Notes: generated by a model from the sequence alone, not told the origin. A stretch of DNA of 64,000 nucleotides from Metridium senile (GCA_949775045.1 OX459097.1:23188205-23252204); one strand, 5' to 3'; counted from the first letter of the stretch, positions 12,687 through 25,107 are shown. A program made the numbers and translations.

Positions 12687-12764
12687 ATGGGCGCTCGGAA
12701 ATACGAATTTTATCTTCAAGTTTTAACACAGAAGATAAAATCCGTATTTCCAAGCGCGACTATC
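12687..12764. repeat. hairpin at left end of a possible 2.2-kb element
   Basis: GGAAATACGAATTTTATCTTC and GAAGATAAAATCCGTATTTCC form a stem of about 20 bp with a short loop. The outer phrase ACATGGGCGCTCGGA has an inverted partner TCCAAGCGCCCATGT at 14907-14921. Confidence 0.65.
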
Positions 12765-12773
12765 TTTAAAACG

Positions 12774-12808
12774 AGAACGGGGAACGGGGAATGGGGAACG
12801 GGGAACGA
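12774..12808. repeat. GGGAACG minisatellite, short block
   Basis: Five tandem 7-bp units of GGGGAAC type. The complementary unit forms a longer array at 14764-14890, at the other side of the possible element. Confidence 0.85.
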
Positions 12809-13062
12809 ATATACTGTTAAACCTGTGATAGACATTTAACGCGACTTTAAACTCCAGGTATGTTAAAAGTTTATTGAAAAATTTATCACTTACTATTATA
12901 TATACTGATTTTAATATGCTCAGTTGTATCTGCTTCACTTATAATTGCAGTTCAAACCGACCTGATAAACTATCGACAAACTACTGTATACTCTTGTATT
13001 TCCCTATTTTGAAAACGCTTGCTGATATACTTGATCTTACATTCTCTGGGTACAGTGATTAA

Positions 13063-14290
13063 TTGATTCTGTGATTGTATGTATAAAAGTTGATCACACA
13101 GTTTTATTGACTCATCCTCGTAAAAGTGCTTTTATTTTGTTTAGGTTAGTATGAAACGAAATGAAATATGTTTTTATGGCGTCAATGAAAACCGATGATT
13201 ATGCAATTTATTATATCCATTTTGATATCACCAAGCAATCCTGTACTCTGATTGGCTCTCAGCAGCTATGATATGAGCATGAATTGCATCATTTTTTGAA
13301 TTTATTGCACCATTTGTAAAAACCGGATCGGGGACGGGGACGCGGGTTAGTACGATCCGAAAAACCCGGATTTTTTATAAATAAATACTCTAAGTTTATC
13401 TCAGATTTAGAGTTTACTTAGTTTGTATAGGTAATTACGGTGCAATTTAGCTCTGTGAAAGACAAATGAGTGCAAATTAACCCAAATTGAAGAAAAGAAG
13501 AGACAACAACACTCAAAACAACTGAAATATCGTCAATGCATACCGTACTAAATCATTTTATTTTCTTCTTGAAAAACAATTATTACACTTATCTTAATAT
13601 CAAGGACAACAAAAAATATTAGTTTATAACATATAAAGCTTTCTTTAGTACAAAAGACGTCAAAAACTTGAGGTAAAAACAAAGTTTGAAAAGTTGTACT
13701 TTGCCGTTTCTGCTGAAAAAACGATGATTTACTCCACCTTATTAAAGCATTTTACTCGAAATTGAACAATGACACCACTATCAATTAAACAAAATATTAC
13801 CTTTTGCTGGTTAATGTGAAGAAAAAAGTCAGTATTTTATCTGATTTCATCTTGAAAGTGTAGTGAATTTTATCGTGGTCGACGGCTGAGAAAGGCGACA
13901 TCATTATCGATGGAAAATCTTATCAAAATGGTTATTTGCAATCTTGAAACTCCACACATACAAACTCTTAGTCCCATTCTTCAATGAGGAAGCTTTTGTT
14001 ATTCGTAATAAGCATTTTTTGATAGTTTTTGAACAGTTTTTTCTCTGTTTTTGGCCATATGTCCACCATCTTGGATTTTTGTCACGAATTTTCAGTTGTG
14101 AAGAAAACTCTATTCTGATTGGTTGAAAAAACATTTCTATTGTTTCTTAGCCAATCAGCATCGTGTTATCACTGCACTGAATTATGTCGGGTTTAACATA
14201 GTTTTTGCACTGAATTACCTCTAAAATGCACAGAAAATCGAGTAATTTTTTCATGTTTTTTATTAGATATCAAAATGGATATAATAAAGT
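13063..14290. other. non-coding interval
   Basis: No gene or RNA recognised. The two overlapping short frames at 13904-14134 on opposite strands are not supported by anything else. Confidence 0.4.
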
Positions 14291-14292
14291 GA

Positions 14293-14430
14293 TAATTGAA
14301 CTTCGTGTCGTGCAATTTTGGTCTGATATCAAACTTGCAATTACAAATCACACTCCCGCTACGCGGTCGTGTGATTTTGTAATCGCGCGTTTGATATCAG
14401 ACCAAATTGCACTCCACTTAGTTCAATTAC
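14293..14430. repeat. 138-bp hairpin
   Basis: TGCAATTTTGGTCTGATATC pairs with GATATCAGACCAAATTGCA, continuing through GTAATCGCGCG and CTTGCAATTAC to a loop at CCCGCTACGCGG. It looks like a small foldback element. Confidence 0.75.
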
Positions 14431-14763
14431 CATTATTAATTATATTGATTATTATGCAATTAAGATTGCAATGAAAGTAGACATTGCCCAGTTTGGATTG
14501 CCAGCCATTCATATTGTTTATTAAAGCGGGATTAGATTTACCGTAATATCTTTTCTCGGATAATTAGAGTTTGAGAAGTTTATAGTTCACAGGGCCCAAC
14601 TTCTACATGCTTTTGAAAAAGCAGTTCTAGAACAGAATCATCTTTTTCACATCTTTTTTACAACTTTTTTTTCCGGGATTATTAATTCATCATTTAATAA
14701 TGTATCATATGGTTGTATTCTAACCAAGTTATAAATAAGCTAATTGATAGGCTTAGTTTTCTT

Positions 14764-14890
14764 GATAGGTTCCCCCGTTCCCCGTTCCCCGTTCCCCGTT
14801 CCCCGTTCCCCGTTCCCCGTTCCCCGTTCCCGTTCCCCGTTCCCGTTCCCGTTCCCCGTTCCCGTTCCCGTTTTCGTTCCCGTTCCCTAT
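14764..14890. repeat. CCCCGTTC minisatellite
   Basis: Seven-base CCCCGTT units pass into six-base CCCGTT units. The complementary unit is at 12774-12808. Open frames of repeated PRSPFPV across it are artefacts. Confidence 0.93.
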
Positions 14891-14998
14891 TTTAAAAATA
14901 GCCTCCAAGCGCCCATGTTATATTATGTTTATTATGTAACTAGACGCTCTGTGAGCGATTACTCGGGCTACTGAACAGAAGGGATTCTGAGGGATTGA

Positions 14999-15145
14999 AA
15001 TAGCTGTTATTACAGTTATATGCAAATGATTTTGAACAATGGGTTGAAGTTGAGGCTTTCGGGCGAAAACAATAGGTTTGCCCGAAAGCCTCGATTTGAA
15101 TCCATTGTTTGAAATCATTTGCATATAACTGTAATAACAGCTATT
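14999..15145. mobile_element. 147-bp foldback MITE
   Basis: Arms of about 65 bp begin AATAGCTGTTATTACAGTTA and meet at GAGGCTTTCGGGC / GCCCGAAAGCCTC around a short loop. No coding content. The target duplication is not clear. Confidence 0.8.
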
Positions 15146-15183
15146 CATAATGTATCATACATAGATCATACACAATACATATA

Positions 15184-15242
15184 CAGTGGTACCTCTATTA
15201 AGCGGTCACCCATTATAAGTGGTCACCCTCTATTAGGCGGTC
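15184..15242. repeat. mariner-like terminal repeat motif
   Basis: TACAGTGGTACCTCTATTAA then GCGGTCACC, with internal echoes AAGTGGTCACCC and TAGGCGGTCA. It resembles the TA-flanked termini TACAGTCGAAGCTCC seen at 44393. The opposite end was not found. Confidence 0.45.
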
Positions 15243-15345
15243 AGAATAAAAAGCTCCAAATCTATTCCTATATACCTATTCTATCCTCTTTTCTGCGGCC
15301 AACCCGGCTACTTTGGAAAGTCCCGAGGGTGAGGAGGAACTAAAT

Positions 15346-17199
15346 TGGTTGATTAATGTTTACAAAATGTTTAAAATGTGCACAAAAATAAACATATGCA
15401 CGTAAATCATTTATGACTAATTTTAGGTTATTTTAATGAGAAATGTCCTTATCCCAAATTTCATAATGTTTTTATTGAGAAAATGAAAACTAAATCTCAG
15501 AAACATTATTATCAAGATTAACCTTTTGAGAAATAAACGTCACGAAAATAAAGATGGATTTTGGGCTGTATGAATCTGCTCGACATATATTTCTATGTAC
15601 CGGGATGCCTGTGTTACAAAGTGTTGACATTTCATCCCGTCCCCTCCCCCCAAAGCGCCGCTACGAAGATTTGAGTATGCGATATCGAAAACTTGAATGC
15701 TTCGAAAACTTGAAGTTGTTCTTGAAAATTGAACGTCAGAACAAGAAAGATAGATAGTTATTTAAGCAATTTGTGTAATTTTTGAGGCGATTTGGGCTGT
15801 TGAGAGTGGTTTTCAGACAGGCCGATCTGAATGTTTTTATGTCGTGTTGACGTGTTCGCTTTGTAGGCTTCGTGAAGGAAGTCACGTTCTCTGACATTAT
15901 GAAGAACAAAAATAGCACATTAATCAATATAAACTCAAGATTTCTGTTTGAAAGTGCTTGATAATATACCGAAGCGAATGCAATTCTGCTGGCGTGGCAC
16001 ATCTTCTGTTTTGTGCTAGAAAGGACTTCGCTAACGGCGGATCATTCCGGCCAAGATATCCTCGTCTTTATAAAAAAGAAAATAGCAAGCTATATTTCGG
16101 GAGTCAACCCTGTAGTACAGCAACTAACAATTTGAGGTAATGTCTTGTCGATCATCAGTCCAAAACATATAGCCATTACTTTCTGCGGGATCAGAGTTAA
16201 ACGAGTAAACGAGAGTCGTTATTCGATCGAACAATTAATTCGTCATAATCATCGTCAGTCTCGTCAATCACATCAAAACTAAAAACAAGTTTTCATTTCA
16301 ATCGATATTTATTCGTTCGTATTAACCTTCGGTCAGCGATCGTTGCCCATGCGCTGTCATGCACTACTAGGAACGCCTGGGACCTGACCCTCCAATTTGA
16401 GGACCACGACAAAGAATACGACGACGACGACGACGAAGAACCGTTTGCATTTTTAGACTCGAGCTACCACAGGTAGCCCGAGTAATTATCAATGCCAAAA
16501 ATAACATGTCATGTGAAAATATCAAATTTTTGAAACAGAGTAATATAAATATTCCATTAACAATTTACCCTGAATTAGAATAGTCAAGCCTCTGGTAGCC
16601 AGAGTATTGACAATTATACAATAAAAGAATGATAAGCTACAAGCAAAGCAAGCAAATGTTTGGAATTAATTTTGCAATTTCTTGCATTCTCTCGACCTTT
16701 ATTTTCTCTATTTCGTTATTCTCTATTTCATCCATTTTTTTTTGCTACACATACCTTTTGCTTCTTTTCTTTTGCTTAGTTTTATTACTTTGCGTGAAAC
16801 TCTGTGAATAATTATTTTTGTGATCATGTTTGAATGACAGATTAACTTATTCTCTGGCTTCATCAATCAGTCAATGTCTATTCTTGTTTTTTCCCATCCT
16901 CTTATATCAATTTCAGACGATTTTCCTGACGTTGATTGGAATGTTGATGTTAGAGGATAGCGTTTATTTGTGCATACATTTCTTTTAATCAGGGATAATG
17001 AGCACTATAACACGAGTTTGGGCCACAGTGTGGTTAAATTTATCGCAAGTCACCTGTCGTCAGAAATTGCCTCGCATATTCACAATTTGTGATTTCTTTC
17101 CCAATTGCAAAGTTTGACCCTAACGGGTATCAAAATGATTTGAGGCTTAATTTATAAATGACTTCGTCGTCATAAACTTACAACCTTAAATGGTTTTGA
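15346..17199. other. non-coding, with CTCGAGC hairpin at 16455-16479
   Basis: No gene seen. At 16455-16479 CTCGAGCTACC pairs with GGTAGCCCGAG around ACA, followed by TAATTATC. This is the same architecture, and the same following TAATTATC, as the reverse complement of the hairpin at 2478-2503. A GAC-rich stretch lies at 16410-16440. Confidence 0.45.
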
Positions 17200-18040
17200 G
17201 TTGGCTGAATTGATGTGAGTGATTAGAATTCTCATGCGAGCGGCAGCGATATGTAAATATCGTCAACACGCATTAGTGGTCTGACGGCCTGTCGTTATAT
17301 TAACTGCAAATATGCTACTAAATTCTTCCAAAACTGTCACAGACAACATTAAAACAAGGTAAAACAAAATTTGTAACATCTTTTTTTGGAAAACAAGAAG
17401 AAATTAGGTCAGGGAAGGTGATTTCGAAATAATTTTTGTAATGGTATTCCCGAGATGGTGTAACGCAACACCGTGACATTGTCAAATTTTAGCTCTGAAG
17501 TCATGAACATTAAAGGCTGTAAAACGTTTGGATTTTAGTAACCCAAAAATTGTATTATATTTTTTGAAAAGTCGAAATACAGTGCTTCACCTTGGTTATA
17601 GCCGAATGCGTTGATTCATCGTGGCAATTTGTTTTTTTCGTGCCTCAGAATTTGGCATATTTTTGGCTTCGGAAAAAAATGAGAAAATACCCAATATTGA
17701 AAAATCCATAAAATAGTAAAGACTCGGTCAAATTGGAAAGTTATATACACTAAAACCTAGGATATTTATTGGTGTTTAATCGTAGGTAATTTGAGAAATG
17801 TGTGATTGATCTTTAACTTTAAAAGAGCCCGGTTAAGAAGTGTTGTAAAAACTCTTAAAAACCCGACCAAAAGCCAAAAATCCAAAAAAGTCGAATTTCT
17901 CCAAAAATGATTATTTTTGGAATCTCTAAATTTTTTTGAGTGACTAGCTCCCCAAATGCTATCAATTGGCAAAGTATGAGCATTTTGGATTTTTCGCCTA
18001 TTGCAAGCTCTGGTCGATATTCTCGGACTGTCTCTCTTAA
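17200..18040 (-). repeat. right arm of the 830-bp inverted pair
   Basis: Reverse complement of 8595-9423. The outer boundaries are sharp: beyond 9423 and inside 17200 the sequences differ completely. The short minus-strand frame with ISTRACNRRKIQNAHTLP matches the one in the other copy, with a few substitutions. Confidence 0.85.
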
Positions 18041-18530
18041 TACCTTGAAAAGGGATAATTTGTTTTGACAACAAAAGCATTAGCCCGGCATTAGTCATCA
18101 CCGATTGAAGTGCCCTTCGATTTTTGGCATTTTTAAGGTCAGATCAACATATACAACGTCAATAATCTCACATTTTGCTGTATGTTTGTCACTCTTCAAA
18201 ATACTAAATGAGCTTTATTATACGGCAATGAGCTTTTCACAAATGTTTTCGCATTGTAAAATTGTAGCGAATAGCCGCCGAAACAACATTCGCTATAAAC
18301 GTAATAAAAGATGCACATCAATATTGTACAATATAACCGGGAATACTGCTCTGCTCTACAATAAACAAGCTTCGGCAACTGGCAGTTTTATTATTGTTCT
18401 GCAATTTTTGACTCGACTGCACAAATACATATTGTTATCTTAGACTTCTAGCTGATTCATTACTATCTCTTCTTTAGAACATTATTTCATTATTTTTGCA
18501 CATTGATTTTTCAGTTATATCTGTTTCAAG

Positions 18531-18568
18531 CAGTAGCCTCATGCAGTCTTAGACTGCCTATTTTTCCA
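18531..18568 (+). repeat. short hairpin motif shared with 49287
   Basis: GCAGTC-TTA-GACTGC followed by CTATTTTT. The same hairpin with a different loop (CTT) and the same trailing CCTATTTTT stands at about 49299-49320, with matching CAGTAGCNTCAT upstream. It abuts the start of the 18561 inverted repeat, so it may be the end of a repeat family. Confidence 0.6.
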
Positions 18569-19525
18569 AATTTTGATAGAGTAAAATAAATGAAAATTCA
18601 TCTTAAGAGGCCGTCTCGGTAGTGATCGAGCAAAGCTGGAAATGGCCCAAAAATCGACCCACCTCAAAATTTGTACGATCAAAGCCTATCATTTGACTCA
18701 TCTATCAGTGCAGTTGGTTTTGAGAAAAAATGATTTTTCGATTTTTTAGACGCAAAAGTAGTAATTAGCATTTTTGAGACCAACCAACGCTCAAAAACTA
18801 CAAAAACAAAGTCTTCTCTAACAAAATCTAAAAGCTTGTTTTCTAAAAATTTCCTATGGGTGATACCTCCATCCTAATGCTATTATAGGACAATAAATTT
18901 GGTATTAAGATATTAATTTTTAAGTTTGGTCTATTTTTGCACATTTTAAGTAGGTGTGAAGTAGGTGACATTCAGATGACTAAAAATCGATGTAGTTTTC
19001 ATGACTCAAAGATGTCCTTGATTTCTTCTGAAAGCTCTATGTTTATGTTAACGTTTGGTGTGTTAAAATCCGCGGGCAACTATTTTCCTTTATACGAAAA
19101 TCGGAGTTCATTTATAGTAATTTCAAGTTTTCGCAATTATTACGCAATCGAACTGTCATCGATAAACCAGACCGTAAACAGCAAAATACTATTAGTATTA
19201 AGCTAAAATGGTTTGCTGAAACTTAAAAACATTCATTACCTTGTAAAGAGTTAAAAATTGAAAAAACAAGAGTGAATTTAAAAATAAAGCGAACTATTTT
19301 TGACTACGGACAATATGCTTCGAATATGCTAATTGACAGCGACAAGAAAAACAAACTTTTTTCATTGGAATTTCTCAATTAAGCCTTTGTATTCAACGAT
19401 TAGATTAAAAAGAAGCTATTTTAAATCTTATGAAACACATCGAAGCCCTGTCGATATAAAATAATTGTTGGAAAAATTGATTAACTGTTTGACGTGTGTG
19501 GCCTTGTCAATTTCATTGTAATCAG
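18561..19525 (+). repeat. left arm of a ~970-bp inverted pair (uninserted copy)
   Basis: Matches the reverse complement of 21484-23179 after two insertions in that copy are removed. It keeps the intact target sites TTAA at 18603-18606 and ATTAAC at 19480-19485. The shared 89-codon frame starting MHILSRCEVGDIQMTKN occurs in both copies with one visible change (YYA versus YHA), which shows how similar they are. That frame is not recognised. Confidence 0.88.
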
Positions 19526-21483
19526 TGCCTTGTAAAAACACACGACAAGTACAGCAATAGATATATTTTGAAAACTTCGCTTTTACGAAAAAAAATTACG
19601 ATAGTCTTTCTTGTCTAAGCTATTACATCTTAAGCTTGGCAATGTTTAGTTCATGTTGTAAAAAAAATCTACTTGACTCGGCGCAAGACAGTCAGCTAAG
19701 AACTGATTTCGCAAGCACGACCCTCGAATCTTTATTTTCTTAAATAGGTTTGTTTTACAAGAATTACTTACAATACGACACATTCAGTAGCTTGTTCACA
19801 GTACTAGTTAGTAAAGCGAACTTCATGGCAAAGTGTGGAATAGGCGTTTATCTTGGGAAAGAGCTGAGCGTGGTAGCTCTTTACATCGTCGAAAAATAGA
19901 TGAAGAAACGGAATCGATAGCACAATCAAGCTCGACATATCTTCCCATTTATAAACAAACTGGGCATTTCCTACGAAGGAGATCTCATACTTTACAGAGC
20001 AATTAAGACTCCAGCTATTTTCAGATGTGTCTACTAGCTTCAACTGATTATTTCAATGAATTAATTATTAGAATATCACACTTTTGCTTTGCTGTAAAGG
20101 GATATTTGAATCAGCTGAGTAACGACGTACTCAGTATGTGTGACAGATATCGAGGTGAAATTGGTATTTATTGGAGAGGTCGACATATATAAGCATTGAT
20201 ATATCAGGCTTCAAACATAGTTGGATCAGATGATTTGATGCGCGTAATTAAAGTGATGCGATATACATGATATAAGCTACACATTCAATAAGTTTTCAAT
20301 CAAAATTGTAATAATAATTGTGTTCCATTAAATTAGCAATATGTCGACCGTGTAGAGAAACGTATGGTGGTATAAAGCGCTAACTGAAAATACCGATACA
20401 GTAAGTAAGCCATAGTCATTTCCTATGCAATAAACTCAACGCCAAAAGGCGCAAAAGTATCACATTTTATAGTATCAACTATCCCCCAAAACACATTCTC
20501 GATCATATCGGTGATTGACAAATTAAAATACTTATTTTCGATTTCATTTACAATTATATTTCTCACTTGTCAGTTTTTTCATGATCTTTAACAAGACAAT
20601 GTATATATCAAACATAAAATCATGAATAAATTAAAGTAATTACATAAAGATAAATGGGAATAAAAACGTAATAGAGGGCTAGCTAATAAGGGTCTGCTTA
20701 CGCAGGCTAGGTAGAATATGATTATAACTAAAGCTTTTTGTGTTCTAAAAATTTGATTTTAGGTCAGCTCTAAACAAAAACAAAATCATTTGAACTGCTT
20801 AATTCGCTTAAATAATAATCGCGCACTAAATCTTATCTGAATTCGACCTCGCCCTTTATGGCTGTTGGCCGTGCATTGTAAGACTATTATAAGTCACTCA
20901 TAGCAACCGGTTAGTGAAATCAGGCACAGCGATATAGATATGATTACAGTGTTGATCCTGCAGATGATATTATTCAACGTTTAAAACAACTACACATTGA
21001 ACAGTAGCATTGTAAGGAATCGATATACCACCCATCCTCTTCACAAGATACTGCGTCATCTCAAAAAGAGCCTAGCCCTTTGTCAAAAGAAGAAGACCCA
21101 CACAATATAACATGTGATGCATTGAATAGTTTCCTTGTAATATCAAGCCTTAATCCAGTTGAACAGGTCCTTACAAGTCCAAAAGAATGTCACTACAACC
21201 ACTAGCCACATACCCCTTCTATATCCTCCCAGAACGGTGCTAGCTAGCTTGTATCTGTTTGTATCCAGTGAATACGGTAGATGAAATTGCAACTTTTCAA
21301 ACACGTTCTTTCCTAGAGTGGACAGAATTGAAGCAGATTCGAAGAGGCAAATCAGGTGTTCTTTAACTCAAACATTAACGGCTGAATGTACTCTAAAGGC
21401 TAAAACAGCTAGTTAACAAGTACAATGTCGATCAGGGGTCTATAGAAAATCAAAACTAGACATGAAATAGACGAAAAATCGCA
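19526..21483. other. spacer between the inverted arms
   Basis: About 1.96 kb without a recognisable gene. Short frames on either strand are not supported. Confidence 0.45.
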
Positions 21484-21529
21484 AATTACATAATGAAATT
21501 GACAAGGCCACACACGTCAAACAGTTTAT

Positions 21530-21953
21530 GAGGGTCCTGAAGGGGGGTATCCAATCCCAATTCCCAATCAATTTTTTATCAAAATCCCAATTACCACAGG
21601 AAGCCCAAACATTAACCACAGGAAGCCCAAACATTAACCACAGGAAGCCCAAACATTAACCACAGGAAGCCCAAATTGAATACTAACCACAGGAAGCCCA
21701 AGATAGTTCGATTTTCTCTTCTAGTGTACTAAAACGACGTAAAATGTTGCAAATTACTCAATTTAAAACATTATTTTAGCATCTAAAGAGAAAACGAATG
21801 GACAAGAAATAGCCAAATCCTATGGACAAATCCCAATCCCAATGGACAAATCCCAATCCCAATGGGCAAATCCCAATCCCAATGGGCAAATCCCAATTCC
21901 CAGCCTCGAAAAAAGGCAAATCCCAATTCCCAATTTACCCCTTCAGGACCCTC
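21530..21953. mobile_element. 424-bp MITE with GTTAAT target duplication
   Basis: Terminal inverted repeats GAGGGTCCTGAAGGGG and its complement. Flanks are GTTTAT on the left and GTTAAT on the right. The uninserted paralogue at 19480-19485 has a single ATTAAC on the other strand. The interior is two tandem arrays: a 22-bp ACCACAGGAAGCCCAAACATT type and a CAAATCCCAATCCCAATGGG type. There is no coding capacity. Confidence 0.82.
21595..21705. repeat. 22-bp array inside the MITE
   Basis: Five copies of a unit containing CCACAGGAAGCCCAA. The core CACAGGAAGCCCA also occurs elsewhere in the window (29189, 34133, 34214, and inverted at 28951). Confidence 0.9.
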
Positions 21954-22843
21954 GTTAATCAATTTTTCCAACACTTATTTTATATCGACAGGGCTTCGAT
22001 GTGTTTCATAAGATTTAAAATAGCTTCTTTTTAATCTAATCGTTGGATACAAAGGCTTAATTGAGAAATTCCAATGGAAAAAGTTTGTTTTTCTTGTCGC
22101 TGTCAATGTTTACCTAATTAGCATATTCGAAGCATATTGTCCGTAGTCAAAAATAGTTCGCTTTATTTTTAAATTCACTCTTGTTTTTTCAATTTTTAAC
22201 TCTTTACAAGGTAATGAATGTTTTTAAGTTTCAGCAAACCATTTTAGCTTAATACTAATAGTATTTTGCTGTTTACGGTCTGGTTTATCGATGACAGTTC
22301 GATTGCGTGATAATTGCGAAAACTTGAAATTACTATAAATGAACTCCGATTTTCGTATAAAGGAAAATAGTTGCCCGCGGATTTTAACACACCAAAAGTT
22401 AACATAAACATAGAGCTTTCAGAAGAAATCAAGGACATCTTTGAGTCATGAAAACTACATCGATTTTTAGTCATCTGAATGTCACCTACTTCACACCTAC
22501 TTAAAATGTGCAAAAATAGACCAAACTTAAAAATTAACTGATCTTAATACCCTTCAATCCAAATCAAACAAATTTATTGTCCTATAATAGCATTAGGATG
22601 GAGGTATCACCCATAGGAAAACAAGCTTTTAGATTTTGTTAGAGAAGACTTTGTTTTTGTAGTTTTTGAGCGTTGTGCTAATTACTACTTTTGCGTCTAA
22701 AAAATCGAAAAATCATTTTTTCTCAAAACCAACTGCACTGATAGATGAGTCAAATGATAGGCTTTGATCGTACACATTTTGAGGTGGGTCGATTTTTGGG
22801 CCATTTCCAGCTTTGCTCGATCACTACCGAGACGGCCTCTTAA

Positions 22844-23134
22844 TGGCTGGAAAGAGAACTTCACAATTGCAATTAGTAAAATCGCTAAGTTTGAGAAGAA
22901 AATCGTATAAAATAGCAAAGATATAGCGCGGTAAAGTTAGCAGATTTTACAGACGTTTGTATGCCAGACGAAAAACCTTTGCCTACTGATAGGCAAACAA
23001 TTTCTGTCCTGTCCGCCATATATACAAACGTCTGTAAAATCGGCTGACTTTACCGCGCTATATCTCTGCTATTTTATACGATTTTCTTCTCAAACTTAGC
23101 GATTTTACTAATTGTGAAGTTCTCTTTCCAGCCA
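22844..23134. mobile_element. 291-bp foldback MITE with TTAA target duplication
   Basis: Ends TGGCTGGAAAGAGAACTTCA and its complement, with TTAA at 22840-22843 and 23135-23138. The paralogous arm has a single TTAA at 18603-18606 with matching flanks (GAGGCCGTC on one side, GATGAATTTTC on the other). This is direct evidence of insertion with TTAA duplication, the habit of piggyBac or Kolobok families. The arms span about 110 bp each. Confidence 0.92.
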
Positions 23135-23196
23135 TTAAGATGAATTTTCATTTATTTTACTCTATCAAAATTGGGAAAAACCGTCACGTCAACTAT

Positions 23197-24285
23197 TTCT
23201 CGCATGCCAAGTTATTATTTTTAAACATATGTAAGAAATGGCTTAGGTTATTTTTATGACGCCGTAATCTAAAGTAATTGACAACGACGAACTTGCTTAT
23301 CTTTTTCAGTTTATAAAACTCATTTCCAGATTGGAGAAAGGATCTTGTCTCGACACGGGTGGAAAACGCTCGGCGCATGCGTAAGCAAAACAAAAGACTA
23401 ACTGAAGATTTTACGAAGGGTTTCGTGTTTTCGTGTGGTTATATTATGCGAATTTGTCTTGTATTATTTGATCAGGGAAAGAAAACAACTTATGTAATGT
23501 GTTAGGGAAATATAATCACTAACTTTCAACGAGCTTTCTCAACTTTTAAGATTTACCAAACGCCGGTAAATCTCCAATGGTTTTATTGTAAAAACGACCG
23601 TTTTCCGAGCGTACTTAGTGCGTTTTTCACCCGCGTGTCTTGTCTCTAGATATCAAATCGTGCGAGCTACATAATTAATATAGCCGTATTTAATTTCACA
23701 GTTTGAAGGAATTATGACAATAAACAAAAGACTTTAATAGATAATTTGGACAAGTAGCTATTTATCACGATTTGGCTACATAGAAAACTGTTGTATAATT
23801 TTTTATTTCTTCAATGTGTATCTACGTGTGAGAACTTTTCAATTTTGTTTTGCAAACCATAAATATCGCAATTAGTTGTTATGGCAAATGAAGTACTGTG
23901 TAGAAATCTGCACGCAAAATTCTAAAATCATACTACCCCCGCAGCACAAATCCTCCACCAGCGCGCGAAATAGCAAATAAAAAAGACACACACAGCAAAA
24001 AATCATTACAACAGTAGACATAACATGTTTGAAATGGTTTTGTAAATGCAATTTTCTATTTTCTATCGATCGTTCAAACATGGGAAACAGTTTTTATTCT
24101 GATAGCAGGGTTACCCTTCTACAAGGGTCACTCCGGCAGGCGAGACAATGTTTCTCTTCTATCTATATGTCAATCAAGTACGAGTGTTTACATGAGACAT
24201 CTTCCATGTATCGCTTTAAGGGCTACTCTAGTGGTAGAGTTACCCACTTTGTAAAAAGGGGTGAACTTTGTATCATTGTGGGGAA
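23197..24285. other. non-coding interval
   Basis: No gene recognised. Short frames such as that ending near 24316 are not supported by any motif I know. Confidence 0.4.
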
Positions 24286-24455
24286 GAAGTTTTCCGTGAT
24301 CCGTGTTTCACCCTAAATTTGGCCTGTGATTCGTGAAAAGCAAAACATTTAAGCCGTGATCCTTGAAATCATCTTCGCCCGTGACCCGTGATTTACAGAT
24401 TTTCACTGTCGTGACTCGTGATTACAGAATCGGTGATCCGTGATAACGTGACAGT
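24286..24455. repeat. degenerate CCGTGATCCGTGAT repeat
   Basis: The phrases CCGTGATCCGTG, CCTGTGATTCGTG, CCGTGATCCTTG, CCCGTGACCCGTG and TCGTGACTCGTG follow one another, an imperfect short-period array. Confidence 0.75.
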
Positions 24456-25107
24456 TTTTATAAACGGTTGTGTAAACTGTGACGTTTATTGCTAGCAGTG
24501 CTACACGTGGTTTATTTCGGCCAATCAAAACGCGCTAAATTTCGCGGTGATGGAGCACTTATTTCGAGAAAGTTTTTTTTCAATTATACAAGAAGAATGA
24601 CTCATAAATCGGTTCAAAATTGAAAATGTTTTAAAAATTAAAAGATCAAACATTTAATCAGAAACCAAACTCTTAGTCTATGGAGGCTGAAACCAGATAA
24701 GTAATCAATTCATGTTTAATTCGTCAATCGAACTCAATGTTATGCAAATTGCAGAGACACAAACGTGTGCAAAGTTATTAAATCAAACACACATCAAATT
24801 AAAGATGATAAATAATTGAAGAAAAAACGTCGATCGAACCTCCTACCAATAATTCCCAATATAAACGAACTAAATCGCCCTAAAATGAACTACTAGCTTG
24901 GGATGCCTGTGAAGATATACGCTTTCAAAGAAGGAATAAACAATTTTTGTTATGGCGCTGTACGTTACGCGATCTCTTAATATTCAAAAATGTATTATTT
25001 TGGGCTGGACTTTTTTCACTAAGGCTTCAAAGAATATATTTATCTATTTGAAAGATTTTAAGAGCATACATTAAAGTTTTCGGGTTCCCTGAAGGTCCTG
25101 AAGATAT
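24456..25107. other. non-coding interval
   Basis: Nothing recognised before the left end of the YqaJ-bearing element. Confidence 0.4.

Larger units (their letters stand above)
21484..23179 (-). repeat. right arm of the ~970-bp inverted pair (two insertions)
   Basis: Reverse complement of 18561-19525, interrupted by the elements at 21530-21953 and 22844-23134. Without them its length agrees with the left arm. The outer boundary lies at a 21-bp phrase (23176-23196) that recurs inverted at 8418-8438. Confidence 0.88.

Noticed and set aside
18937..19206. Conserved 89-codon frame present in both inverted arms, considered as a gene
   Set aside because: The two copies are so similar at DNA level that conservation of the frame carries no evidence of selection, and no domain is recognisable.
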